Part shown: positions 1 to 7,262 of the stretch, piece by piece | How the letters are laid out: each line of letters starts with the position of its first letter | How positions within the stretch are numbered: position 1 is the stretch's first letter | From: Gemmatimonadales bacterium UBA2975 | GTDB taxonomy: Bacteria > Gemmatimonadota > Gemmatimonadetes > Longimicrobiales > Gaopeijiaceae | Assembly (NCBI GenBank): GCA_002348265.1 | Contig: DEAT01000067.1 | Location: forward strand, 1 to 22,761 | Direction of reading: 5' to 3' | Length of the DNA stretch: 22,761 bases | Translations under genes and position numbers: made by a program | The notes under the pieces: generated by a model | Told to the model about the DNA's origin: nothing | Seen by the model: only the letters and a program-made list of their open reading frames with translations | The model's database searches: none

Positions 1-100
1 TTAACGACTTATTGGGACGACTAGCGTGCCTCCCCCGCTGAGTTAGCTTGCGAGACTCCCTAAATATCTTCGACAATCAGCCGTCCCAAAGCCGTCACTC

Positions 101-3100
101 GTGAGCTTCGTACACCTCCACACACACTCTGAATACTCGCTTCTCGACGGCGCGAATCGCCTGAGCGACCTGATCCGTAAGGCGACAGAATTCGAAATGC
201 CCGCTCTCGCCTTGACCGACCACGGCTGCATGTTTGGTGCGTGGAATTTCCACAAGATGGCCCGAAAAGAGGGCATCAAGCCGATCGTAGGAATGGAAGC
301 CTACGTGGCACCCGGGGATCGTCGCGATCGCTCAAGGGGCGGACCAGGAGACCGAGCATACTACCATCTTGTTCTCCTAGCTCGCGACCTCCAAGGTTAC
401 AAAAATCTTTGTAAACTCTCCTCCATAGGTTACACAGAAGGCTTTTATCACAAGCCACGCCTAGACCGAGAAGTCTTAGCTCAGTTCAACGAGGGCATTA
501 TCGTCTCATCCGCGTGCATGGCGGGAGAGGTTGCCCGACACCTCCAGGGAGGAAATCAGAACGGGGCTAGGGAGGCTGCTGAGTGGTACGCCAATGTGTT
601 TAACGAGCGCTACTACCTTGAGGTCCAAGCCCATGGAACTCCCGGCCAAGCCGAGCTGAATCAGCAGATCTTCGACCTCTCGAAGGAGGTCGGGCTGCCG
701 GTAATTGCAACCAATGATGCGCACTTCTGCACCGCTGGAGATCACGAGGCTCACGATATCCTACTCTGCATTGGACTCGGCAAAGACCACGACGATCCCA
801 ACCGAATGAAGTACGACCAAGGCCTATACTTCAAGAACACGGACGAAATCGCAGAGCAGTTCCCAACGAATCCCGAGGTCCTCGAAAACACATTGGCGAT
901 CGCGGATACGGTCGACCTGGTGTTCGAAAAGAAATACTACGTCCCTGAGTTCCCCGTCCCAGAAGAACATGACAACGAGGCTGACTACCTTGAGCATCTG
1001 GCGCTGGCAGGAGCAAAGGAGCGCTACGGAGATCCGCTACCTACAGCAATCAAAGAGCGATTCGATTATGAAATGGGAGTCATCAAGGGTACCGGTTATG
1101 CGGGTTATTTCCTGATCACCGCCGATTTCATCAGCTGGGCGCGTGATAACGACATACCAGTAGGTCCAGGGCGCGGTTCGGCAGCTGGATCTCTGGTTTC
1201 GTACGCTCTCGGCATTACAAACCTCGATCCCATCAGATTCGATCTTCTTTTCGAACGATTCCTCAACCCCGAGCGAATCTCGATGCCAGATATCGACATC
1301 GACTTCTGCTACGAACGGCGTGGTGAAGTGATCGACTACACCCGTGAGAAGTACGGTAAGGACGCAGTAGGACAGATCATAACCTTTGGAACGATGAAGA
1401 GCCGGGCAGTTATCAAAGACGTAGGTCGCGTTCTCGGTTTCGAGCCGTCAGAGACAGATCGTATCGCGAAGCTAATCCCCAACGCGCCAGGCCAAGCTTT
1501 TACGGTTCAAGAAGCTGTCGACGGGCTTAAGGAAGTGAAAGCTCTCTACAAGCAGGACGACCGACATCGACAGCTCTTCGACTACTCAATGACCCTCGAA
1601 GGGTTAGCTAGGCACTCGTCAGTGCACGCCGCGGGCGTGGTAATCGCACCAGGGCCGATAGACGATTACGTGCCGGTATCAACACAGAGAAACAGCAACG
1701 GCTCTGATGACGATGCGATGGTCGTCACACAATACGACATGAATGCGCTCGAAGATGCAGGCATGTTAAAGATGGACTTCCTCGGCCTAAAAACCCTAAC
1801 CGTCATCCATGACTCAGTAGAAATCGTCAAAGCCAGGCATGGGAAACTCGCCAATCCGGACACTGGCGAAGAATACGCTACCGTCGACGACATCCCTCTC
1901 GATGACACGGCTGTCTACAAGATGATCGCCCGCGGTGGAACAGCCGGAGTCTTCCAGTTCGAGTCGAACCTTGCGAACGACAAGTTGCGATCGATGGGAT
2001 GCGACCGCTTTGAAGACCTTATCGCAACCAACGCTCTTATACGTCCAGGGCCACTTGACTCTGGTATGACTGACGTCTTCATCGAAAGAAAGCTGGGAAG
2101 ACAGGATGTCGCATATCCCCATCCTGACCTAGAACAAATCCTATCCCCAACGTATGGTGTGATCGTCTATCAAGAGCAAGTGATGCGGATTGCATCTGAG
2201 CTGGCAAACTTCACCCTCGGCGAAGCAGACGTGCTCAGAAAAGCCGTAGGGAAGAAGAACGCTGAACTCATCAAATCTGAGCTGAATAAATTCGTAGACA
2301 GAGCCGTAGGTCGGGGTATCGATGAGAAGATCGCAGTGGACCTCGCCGAACAGATCGAGACGTTCGGTCGCTACGGCTTCAATCGCAGTCATTCGGCAGC
2401 ATACTCGCTGATCTCCTACCATACGGCGTGGTTTAAGGCACATTATCCGGCCGAATTCATAGCCGCCCTGCTTTCCTCGGTACTCGATAACACCGACAGC
2501 GTAGTCAAATACATTAGCGCTTGCCGAGATCTCCCTCGATTTCTGCCAAAGCTGAAGGATCCCGTCGAAGTTCTTCCTCCCGATGTCAACGAATCTGGAT
2601 GGAAATTCACGGTCACATCTTCCGGTCAGGTACGCTTCGGGCTTGGAGCTGTAAAAGGGGTAGGGCACGGGGCGGTCCAATCCGTCCTGAGCGCTCGCGA
2701 AAAGGGCGCCTTCACATCTCTCTTTGACTTCCTCGAACGAATCGATATTCGCGCACTCAACAAACGAGCATGTGAGGCACTCATCGCGGCAGGGGCGCTG
2801 GACGCCTTTGGACACAGAGCTCAACTGACTGCCGGCCTCGAATCCGCATACTCGGAAGTGCAAATACGCCAGACAGAACTCGAATCCGGTCAAGGCTCTC
2901 TCTTTGGAGAAGCGTCCGCTCTACCCCGCTCTGCTCCAGAGCTACCTAGAGTCTCTGAATGGACTGAACCCGATCTCCTCGCACGTGAGAAGGAGTCGCT
3001 CGGATTCTTCATCTCCGGGCATCCTCTAGACCAGTATCGTGAAGTGGTTCGAGCCTTCGAACCTGTGACCTCGCGCACTTTGGCTGACCGACCTGGCCAG

Positions 3101-3679
3101 CCCATCGAGCTACCGTGCGTAGTCACGTCCGTGACCCGGCAGATCTCAAGAAAAAACAACCAAGAGTGGGGAAAGATCACGGTCGAGGACTTCGAGGGGA
3201 CCGCGACAATCCTCGCCTTTCGGGACACTTGGCAGAATTTCAAGGAAATTCTGACCCAGGACGAGGTCATTCTGATCCGGGGGAAAGTCAGTGCGAATGA
3301 GCGTGACGAGGAGGACCCACCCGTCTTCCTAGATGAGGTGCGCCTACTAGATGAAATTACAGATGGCGGGGAACTGGCCATCCAGATCGAGTTGGAAGCG
3401 GAAGCGGAACTCACGGACGAAGCCTTCGCCTCTGCGCGTCAGTTGTTTCTTAACCACCCCGGGGAATCTCCAATATGGCTGCGGATTGGCAGAGAAAACG
3501 GTGAAGGAAGACCAAAACTCCGCTCGAAAACTCTCAAGGCGAAACCCGACGCTAAAACAGTGGGAGCATTGAAAGAGATTTTCGGCTCAGGAGCAGTTTG
3601 TTTGATCCGCGCGGTAATACCGGAAATCGAAGAGGATCCGCAAGAATTTTGGAGGAACAAGGCTAGGAATGCAGGCTAA
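101..3679 (+). CDS. dnaE: DNA polymerase III alpha subunit (replicative polymerase)
   Basis: Catalytic subunit of the chromosomal replicase, acting with the sliding clamp and clamp loader. The 1192 residues match the usual bacterial DnaE length with no intein or break. An N-terminal PHP domain (about 1-280) begins with HLHTHSEYSLLDG. The polymerase core has GPGRGSAAGS (355-364), the acidic cluster PDIDIDF giving D397 and D399, and the third catalytic Asp D559 in MLKMDFLGLKT. A helix-hairpin-helix region (about 820-900) follows, then a clamp-binding peptide QGSLFG (931-936) and a C-terminal OB fold (about 1000-1080). All expected PHP metal ligands are present, unlike in E. coli DnaE. The GTG start has no Shine-Dalgarno, but no other in-frame start lies upstream and the first residues match the family N-terminus. 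Identification is secure. Confidence 0.98.
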   Translation: MSFVHLHTHSEYSLLDGANRLSDLIRKATEFEMPALALTDHGCMFGAWNFHKMARKEGIKPIVGMEAYVAPGDRRDRSRGGPGDRAYYHLVLLARDLQGYKNLCKLSSIGYTEGFYHKPRLDREVLAQFNEGIIVSSACMAGEVARHLQGGNQNGAREAAEWYANVFNERYYLEVQAHGTPGQAELNQQIFDLSKEVGLPVIATNDAHFCTAGDHEAHDILLCIGLGKDHDDPNRMKYDQGLYFKNTDEIAEQFPTNPEVLENTLAIADTVDLVFEKKYYVPEFPVPEEHDNEADYLEHLALAGAKERYGDPLPTAIKERFDYEMGVIKGTGYAGYFLITADFISWARDNDIPVGPGRGSAAGSLVSYALGITNLDPIRFDLLFERFLNPERISMPDIDIDFCYERRGEVIDYTREKYGKDAVGQIITFGTMKSRAVIKDVGRVLGFEPSETDRIAKLIPNAPGQAFTVQEAVDGLKEVKALYKQDDRHRQLFDYSMTLEGLARHSSVHAAGVVIAPGPIDDYVPVSTQRNSNGSDDDAMVVTQYDMNALEDAGMLKMDFLGLKTLTVIHDSVEIVKARHGKLANPDTGEEYATVDDIPLDDTAVYKMIARGGTAGVFQFESNLANDKLRSMGCDRFEDLIATNALIRPGPLDSGMTDVFIERKLGRQDVAYPHPDLEQILSPTYGVIVYQEQVMRIASELANFTLGEADVLRKAVGKKNAELIKSELNKFVDRAVGRGIDEKIAVDLAEQIETFGRYGFNRSHSAAYSLISYHTAWFKAHYPAEFIAALLSSVLDNTDSVVKYISACRDLPRFLPKLKDPVEVLPPDVNESGWKFTVTSSGQVRFGLGAVKGVGHGAVQSVLSAREKGAFTSLFDFLERIDIRALNKRACEALIAAGALDAFGHRAQLTAGLESAYSEVQIRQTELESGQGSLFGEASALPRSAPELPRVSEWTEPDLLAREKESLGFFISGHPLDQYREVVRAFEPVTSRTLADRPGQPIELPCVVTSVTRQISRKNNQEWGKITVEDFEGTATILAFRDTWQNFKEILTQDEVILIRGKVSANERDEEDPPVFLDEVRLLDEITDGGELAIQIELEAEAELTDEAFASARQLFLNHPGESPIWLRIGRENGEGRPKLRSKTLKAKPDAKTVGALKEIFGSGAVCLIRAVIPEIEEDPQEFWRNKARNAG

Positions 3680-3742
3680 CAGAAGAAACTCTTTGTTCTC
3701 AGCCCACGTCGTACCGGGCTAATCGGGAAACGGAATCCAATC

Positions 3743-4288
3743 GTGAAAGTGCGGAACTGGAGCGTCGCTCCTGCAGCCGAATCACTTGGAAATGGAGCGT
3801 ATCTTCTGCGCGCCCATGCTCACATCGAACGGCCACTCGGAGAAGTGTTCGACTTCTTTGCCGACGCCACAAACCTCGAGAGAATTACTCCGCCATCTCT
3901 CGAGTTCTCTATTGTGACACCCGCACCAATTGAGATGAGGACCGGCACCCAAATTGATTACAGGCTGAAACTAAATGGGATACCATTCCGGTGGCGGACT
4001 GAAATCACGGAGTGGAACCCGCCCCCAGAGGCTGACAATCAGAGGGAGAATGCGTCCTTCACAGACGTGCAAATCAAGGGGCCTTATCACACATGGGTGC
4101 ATAAACACCAGTTCGCGGCGATCGTGGACGAGTACGCGGGGACGAGCTTTACAACCCACATGATAGACGAAGTTCAGTACCGACTTCCTCTGTGGCCATT
4201 CGGAGCCCCGGCTCTTCCACTGGTCAAGCGCGAACTGAGAAGAATCTTCGTTTACAGAATGCGAGCCCTTAGCGAAGCATTCCCATGA
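3743..4288 (+). CDS. SRPBCC-family ligand-binding-fold protein
   Basis: A 181-residue protein of the SRPBCC (START/Bet v1-like) superfamily, which binds hydrophobic ligands in a helix-grip cavity. The visible pattern is typical of a bacterial subgroup: an early strand followed by ERPLGEVFDFFADATNLERITPP (about 33-55), then alternating strands including GTQIDYRLKLNGIPFRWRTEI, and a C-terminal amphipathic helix from about 155. There is no signal peptide or membrane segment, so it is probably cytoplasmic. It starts with GTG 63 bases after dnaE on the same strand with a poor Shine-Dalgarno. Co-transcription with dnaE is possible, but the ligand and role cannot be read from the sequence. Confidence 0.85.
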   Translation: MKVRNWSVAPAAESLGNGAYLLRAHAHIERPLGEVFDFFADATNLERITPPSLEFSIVTPAPIEMRTGTQIDYRLKLNGIPFRWRTEITEWNPPPEADNQRENASFTDVQIKGPYHTWVHKHQFAAIVDEYAGTSFTTHMIDEVQYRLPLWPFGAPALPLVKRELRRIFVYRMRALSEAFP

Positions 4289-4467
4289 CAAATAAGTAGG
4301 ATCCAAAGTCAGTACCCAGCGATAAGGCCAAGATACAGAGTCTCCTTACCTAACTAGATCACTCACGCAGAACTGACATCTCCCTTCCCATCCCTACCCC
4401 ACGCTGAGAGACTTCATCTTTCGAAGGTTCCGGCGCACACGCGCAGTCACCCCCGACCCTGTCGGCC

Positions 4468-6027
4468 ATGAAAACAGAACAAATCCTTTGTAGCCTAGGA
4501 ATCGAAGAACACAACCACGGCGGCTTCGCTGGAGAATGGATCGGATCCGGTCCAGAAATTGACATCTTTACGCCGATTGACGGAAGTCGACTGGCCACGG
4601 TCAGCCAAGTCTCAGAAAAGGAATACGATCAAATCGTAGACCGCGCCCACGCCGCGTTCGTTGAGTGGCGTAAGATTCCAGCTCCAAAGCGAGGAGAGGT
4701 GGTTCGCCAATTAGGCAACTCGCTCAGGGGAGCAAAGGCAGAGCTCGGAGCCCTAGTCACCCTCGAAATGGGCAAGATTCGAGCGGAAGGCGAAGGCGAA
4801 GTGCAAGAGATGATCGACATCTGTGACTTCGCAACCGGTCTCTCAAGACAACTGTACGGCCTCACTATGCCAAGTGAACGGCCAGACCATCACATGAAAG
4901 AACAGTGGCATCCACTTGGAGTAGTCGGGGTAATCAGCGCATTCAATTTTCCCGTGGCGGTGTGGAGTTGGAATGCCGCGCTTGCAGCGATCTGCGGAGA
5001 CACAACTGTGTGGAAGCCATCCGAACGGACTCCCCTAACCGCATTGGCTGTGACGAAAATAGCCAGCGAGGTATGCCGGAAGAACGAGGTTGATCCGGCA
5101 ATCTTCTCGCTAGCAATAGGGCACGGATCCACTATCGGTGAACGCATGTTACACGACCGCCGAATACCGCTTGTGTCAGCAACAGGTTCCTGTCGGATGG
5201 GCAAGCGGGTTGGAGAGGTTGTAGGGGGACGTCTCGGAAAGTCAATTCTGGAGTTGGGAGGCAATAACGCGATCATCGTGACTCCGAACGCCAACCTTGA
5301 ACTCGCCCTTCCTGGCATTGTCTTCGGATCAGTTGGAACAGCCGGGCAACGCTGCACCAGTACACGCCGCATAATTGTCCATCGTGCGATAAGAGATGAG
5401 CTGGTCCCTCGCCTAATAACGGCTTATGCAGGTGTGCGTATCGGTAATCCACTCGAAGAGGGCACGCTCATGGGCCCACTCCTTGATGAGACCTCGGTGA
5501 ACGCATTCGTGACTGCCCAACAAAAAGTGGTTGCAGAAGGAGGTGAAATTCTTTACGGGGGCGAAGTGCTAGAAGGAGAAGGGTTCCCTGGGGGTAGATA
5601 TGTCCGACCGTGCATCGCCTCGGCAGCGAACCATTTTCAAATTGTTCAAGATGAGACATTCGCACCGATCCTTTACATCATCGACTACGGAAACGCAGAC
5701 TCATCTCCTTCCAAAGCAGTTGAAGAAATGGGTGAGGCGCTCCAGATTCACAACGATGTTCCGCAGGGTCTGTCATCATCGATTTTTACGGACAACATCC
5801 GGGAAGCTGAGTACTTCCTCTCAAACCGAGGCTCCGATTGTGGGCTTGCCAACGTCAACATCGGAACATCAGGAGCGGAAATCGGTGGTGCCTTCGGCGG
5901 GGAGAAGGAAACCGGTGGAGGCCGCGAATCTGGATCGGATGCGTGGAAAGCTTACATGCGTCGCCAAACGAACACGGTGAATTGGAGCACCGATCTCCCG
6001 CTGGCCCAAGGCATCTCATTCGAGTGA
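4468..6027 (+). CDS. ALDH7-family aldehyde dehydrogenase (alpha-aminoadipic semialdehyde dehydrogenase type)
   Basis: NAD(P)-dependent oxidation of an aldehyde to an acid. The 519 residues fit the ALDH7 family. The catalytic set is intact: N160 in AFNFPVAVWSWN, general base E262 in LELGGN, and nucleophile C296 in GQRCTSTRR. The C-terminal stretch GGEKETGGGRESGSDAWKAY followed by LPLAQGI is nearly diagnostic for ALDH7A1/AmaB-type enzymes, which convert alpha-aminoadipic semialdehyde to alpha-aminoadipate in lysine catabolism. That substrate is inferred from the family. No other lysine-degradation gene is in the window, so a broader osmolyte or aldehyde-detoxifying role remains possible. There is no signal peptide and no clear Shine-Dalgarno before the ATG. 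A 179-base gap upstream holds nothing I can name. Confidence 0.93.
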   Translation: MKTEQILCSLGIEEHNHGGFAGEWIGSGPEIDIFTPIDGSRLATVSQVSEKEYDQIVDRAHAAFVEWRKIPAPKRGEVVRQLGNSLRGAKAELGALVTLEMGKIRAEGEGEVQEMIDICDFATGLSRQLYGLTMPSERPDHHMKEQWHPLGVVGVISAFNFPVAVWSWNAALAAICGDTTVWKPSERTPLTALAVTKIASEVCRKNEVDPAIFSLAIGHGSTIGERMLHDRRIPLVSATGSCRMGKRVGEVVGGRLGKSILELGGNNAIIVTPNANLELALPGIVFGSVGTAGQRCTSTRRIIVHRAIRDELVPRLITAYAGVRIGNPLEEGTLMGPLLDETSVNAFVTAQQKVVAEGGEILYGGEVLEGEGFPGGRYVRPCIASAANHFQIVQDETFAPILYIIDYGNADSSPSKAVEEMGEALQIHNDVPQGLSSSIFTDNIREAEYFLSNRGSDCGLANVNIGTSGAEIGGAFGGEKETGGGRESGSDAWKAYMRRQTNTVNWSTDLPLAQGISFE

Positions 6028-6123
6028 CCAACGTTCCTTCGGATAGAGTGAGGCCTCTAAAAGTTCTATCCCGTCCCCCTCAAGAGCACCTCATCATGCC
6101 AAGAGTACTTCGCTCTTAAATAT

Positions 6124-6549
6124 TTAGGCCCCCTTTTTACGTTTCTTCGGTTTACGGCCTTGATTCGGGTGGCCTAAGTGTTTCCAGGTCTCACCTCGAC
6201 GGAGCATGTAGATGGTGCTAGCCGAAACATCGAGCTTCTTTGCCCAGACAGACCCGGGGCTACCCCATCTGTCTTTTTTCTCATCCCAATCGTCCAGAAC
6301 TTTTTTTGCCTGCTTGAGAGTCAACTCGGAGTGAGGCGATTTTTCCCCACGAAGCCAAACATTCGACCCCTTCCAACGCCCAACCCGTTGGACTGGACCA
6401 CCGAATTTCCTGCCTGTATGACCGAGGCAGTAGTGCCGGACCTGATTCACTGAAAACCTCGGATACCTTCGCGATATTTCTGTGTATAGGTGTCCTTCTT
6501 CCGCCAGTTTCCGCCACTCTCTAACCAATTCTTCGTTGGGCTTTGCCAT
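6124..6549 (-). CDS. Small protein with two helix-turn-helix-like modules (HNH-endonuclease-associated HTH type)
   Basis: A 141-residue, strongly basic protein with a lysine/arginine-rich tail. Residues about 5-45 resemble a short HTH (LAEEGHLYTEISRRYP followed by SVNQVRHYCLGHTGR). Residues about 69-125 match the pattern GE-x-SPHSELT, then WAKKLDVSASTIYMLRRGETWKHL. That layout is the HTH seen after the nuclease domain in many phage and intron HNH homing endonucleases. No HNH domain is present here, so the protein is free-standing. The likely role is DNA binding, with target unknown. It lies downstream of msrA on the same strand, separated by 158 AT-richer bases, and has no recognisable Shine-Dalgarno. 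The domain assignment comes from pattern memory; the reading frame itself is convincing. Confidence 0.68.
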   Translation of the reverse strand: MAKPNEELVREWRKLAEEGHLYTEISRRYPRFSVNQVRHYCLGHTGRKFGGPVQRVGRWKGSNVWLRGEKSPHSELTLKQAKKVLDDWDEKKDRWGSPGSVWAKKLDVSASTIYMLRRGETWKHLGHPNQGRKPKKRKKGA

Positions 6550-6636
6550 GCTAGCTAAAGCAACTTTGCTCTCTCAGAAATAAAGAAAGGACAAGCCGCT
6601 TATACCTCTCACCCGGATCAGTTCCTTACTACAAGA

Positions 6637-6654
6637 TTAAAGGAATCACTTTAA
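6637..6654. repeat. AT-rich perfect inverted repeat, TTAAAG-6-CTTTAA
   Basis: A perfect 6-base inverted repeat with a 6-base spacer lies in the gap between msrA and the HTH gene. Just to its right is a second, wider inverted repeat (TTAGCTC at 6659-6665 and GAGCTAA at 6692-6698). The arrangement could be an operator for the adjacent HTH protein or a weak transcript end for msrA. Neither reading is established, and short AT-rich palindromes arise easily by chance. Confidence 0.3.
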
Positions 6655-6707
6655 GTTCTTAGCTCGGATCGATTGAGCTCAAGGGACACGGGAGCTAACA
6701 GATGCTA

Positions 6708-7250
6708 CTACGCGGTGATTAGCCTATGAGCGAAACGTTGACGAAACTTGACAACCTTGGGAGCGATCACAGCCGTACAGTATGGTTGTCCACCGTTTCG
6801 CTCGAAGTAGGCATCATGATAAGGCTCGGCCGCATGAAAGACTTCTAAAGGGGCTATCACGGTAACAATCGGGTCAAGCCAAGGGCCTTTCACACCTAAC
6901 TCAGCAATCACATCGCGAGCTATTTCGTCCTGCTTATCGGAGTGTGTAAAGATTGCCGATCGATATTGCGTGCCCATATCTCCACCCTGCCGGTTGAGTG
7001 TCGTTGGGTCATGGATCCCAAAGAAAATCTCTAGCAGATCAGCATAGCCAATGACGTCGGGATCAAACTCAACCTGAACGACCTCGGCGTGTCCCGTGGT
7101 GCCTGTGCAGACCTGCTTGTAAGTCGGATCCAATGTGTGCCCACCAGTATAGCCAGACTGCGTGCCCCTGACGCCCTTTACCAGATCGAAAACCGCTTCT
7201 AGACACCAAAAACACCCACCCCCAAGGGTAGCGAACTCGGATCCCCTCAC
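6708..7250 (-). CDS. msrA: Peptide-methionine (S)-S-oxide reductase MsrA
   Basis: Repairs methionine-S-sulfoxide in proteins using thioredoxin. From the chosen start the protein has 180 residues. The catalytic motif GGGCFWC places the nucleophilic Cys at 13. Further family landmarks are SGYTGG, GHAEVVQVEFDP and GTQYRSAIF, plus a C-terminal QPYCTAVIAPK with a likely recycling Cys. The reading frame stays open to 7298, but GTG at 7250 is preferred. Its first bases overlap the stop of the upstream S9 peptidase (GTGA), a strong Shine-Dalgarno precedes it, and it starts right at the family's usual N-terminus. No signal peptide is seen, so it is cytoplasmic despite being coupled to a secreted peptidase. 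Confidence 0.96.
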   Translation of the reverse strand: MRGSEFATLGGGCFWCLEAVFDLVKGVRGTQSGYTGGHTLDPTYKQVCTGTTGHAEVVQVEFDPDVIGYADLLEIFFGIHDPTTLNRQGGDMGTQYRSAIFTHSDKQDEIARDVIAELGVKGPWLDPIVTVIAPLEVFHAAEPYHDAYFERNGGQPYCTAVIAPKVVKFRQRFAHRLITA

Positions 7251-7262
7251 GAGATCACCTTT
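7247..7262 (-). promoter_or_regulatory. Stop/start overlap (GTGA) with strong ribosome binding site for msrA
   Basis: On the minus strand the sequence reads AAAGGTGATC, TC, then GTGA. The TGA ends the S9 peptidase and the overlapping GTG begins msrA. The AGGTGATC block is complementary to the usual 16S rRNA 3' end and sits at a normal distance. This decides the msrA start and points to translational coupling. Confidence 0.8.

Noticed and set aside
2141..2893. A 250-codon open frame on the minus strand inside dnaE
   Set aside because: It lies wholly antisense to well-conserved dnaE codons, shows no family pattern and no start signal, and is a shadow of biased codon use.
3701..3720. AGCCC/GGGCT inverted repeat after dnaE
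   Set aside because: A five-base stem with a ten-base loop and no T-run; it could easily occur by chance.
5600..6119. Plus-strand frames overlapping the end of the ALDH7 gene
   Set aside because: They are alternate frames of a strongly conserved enzyme and have no recognisable protein features.
6101..6124. Hairpin AAGAG-7-CTCTT followed by AAATATTT after the ALDH7 gene
   Set aside because: The stem is only five weak pairs, so it is not convincing as a terminator.
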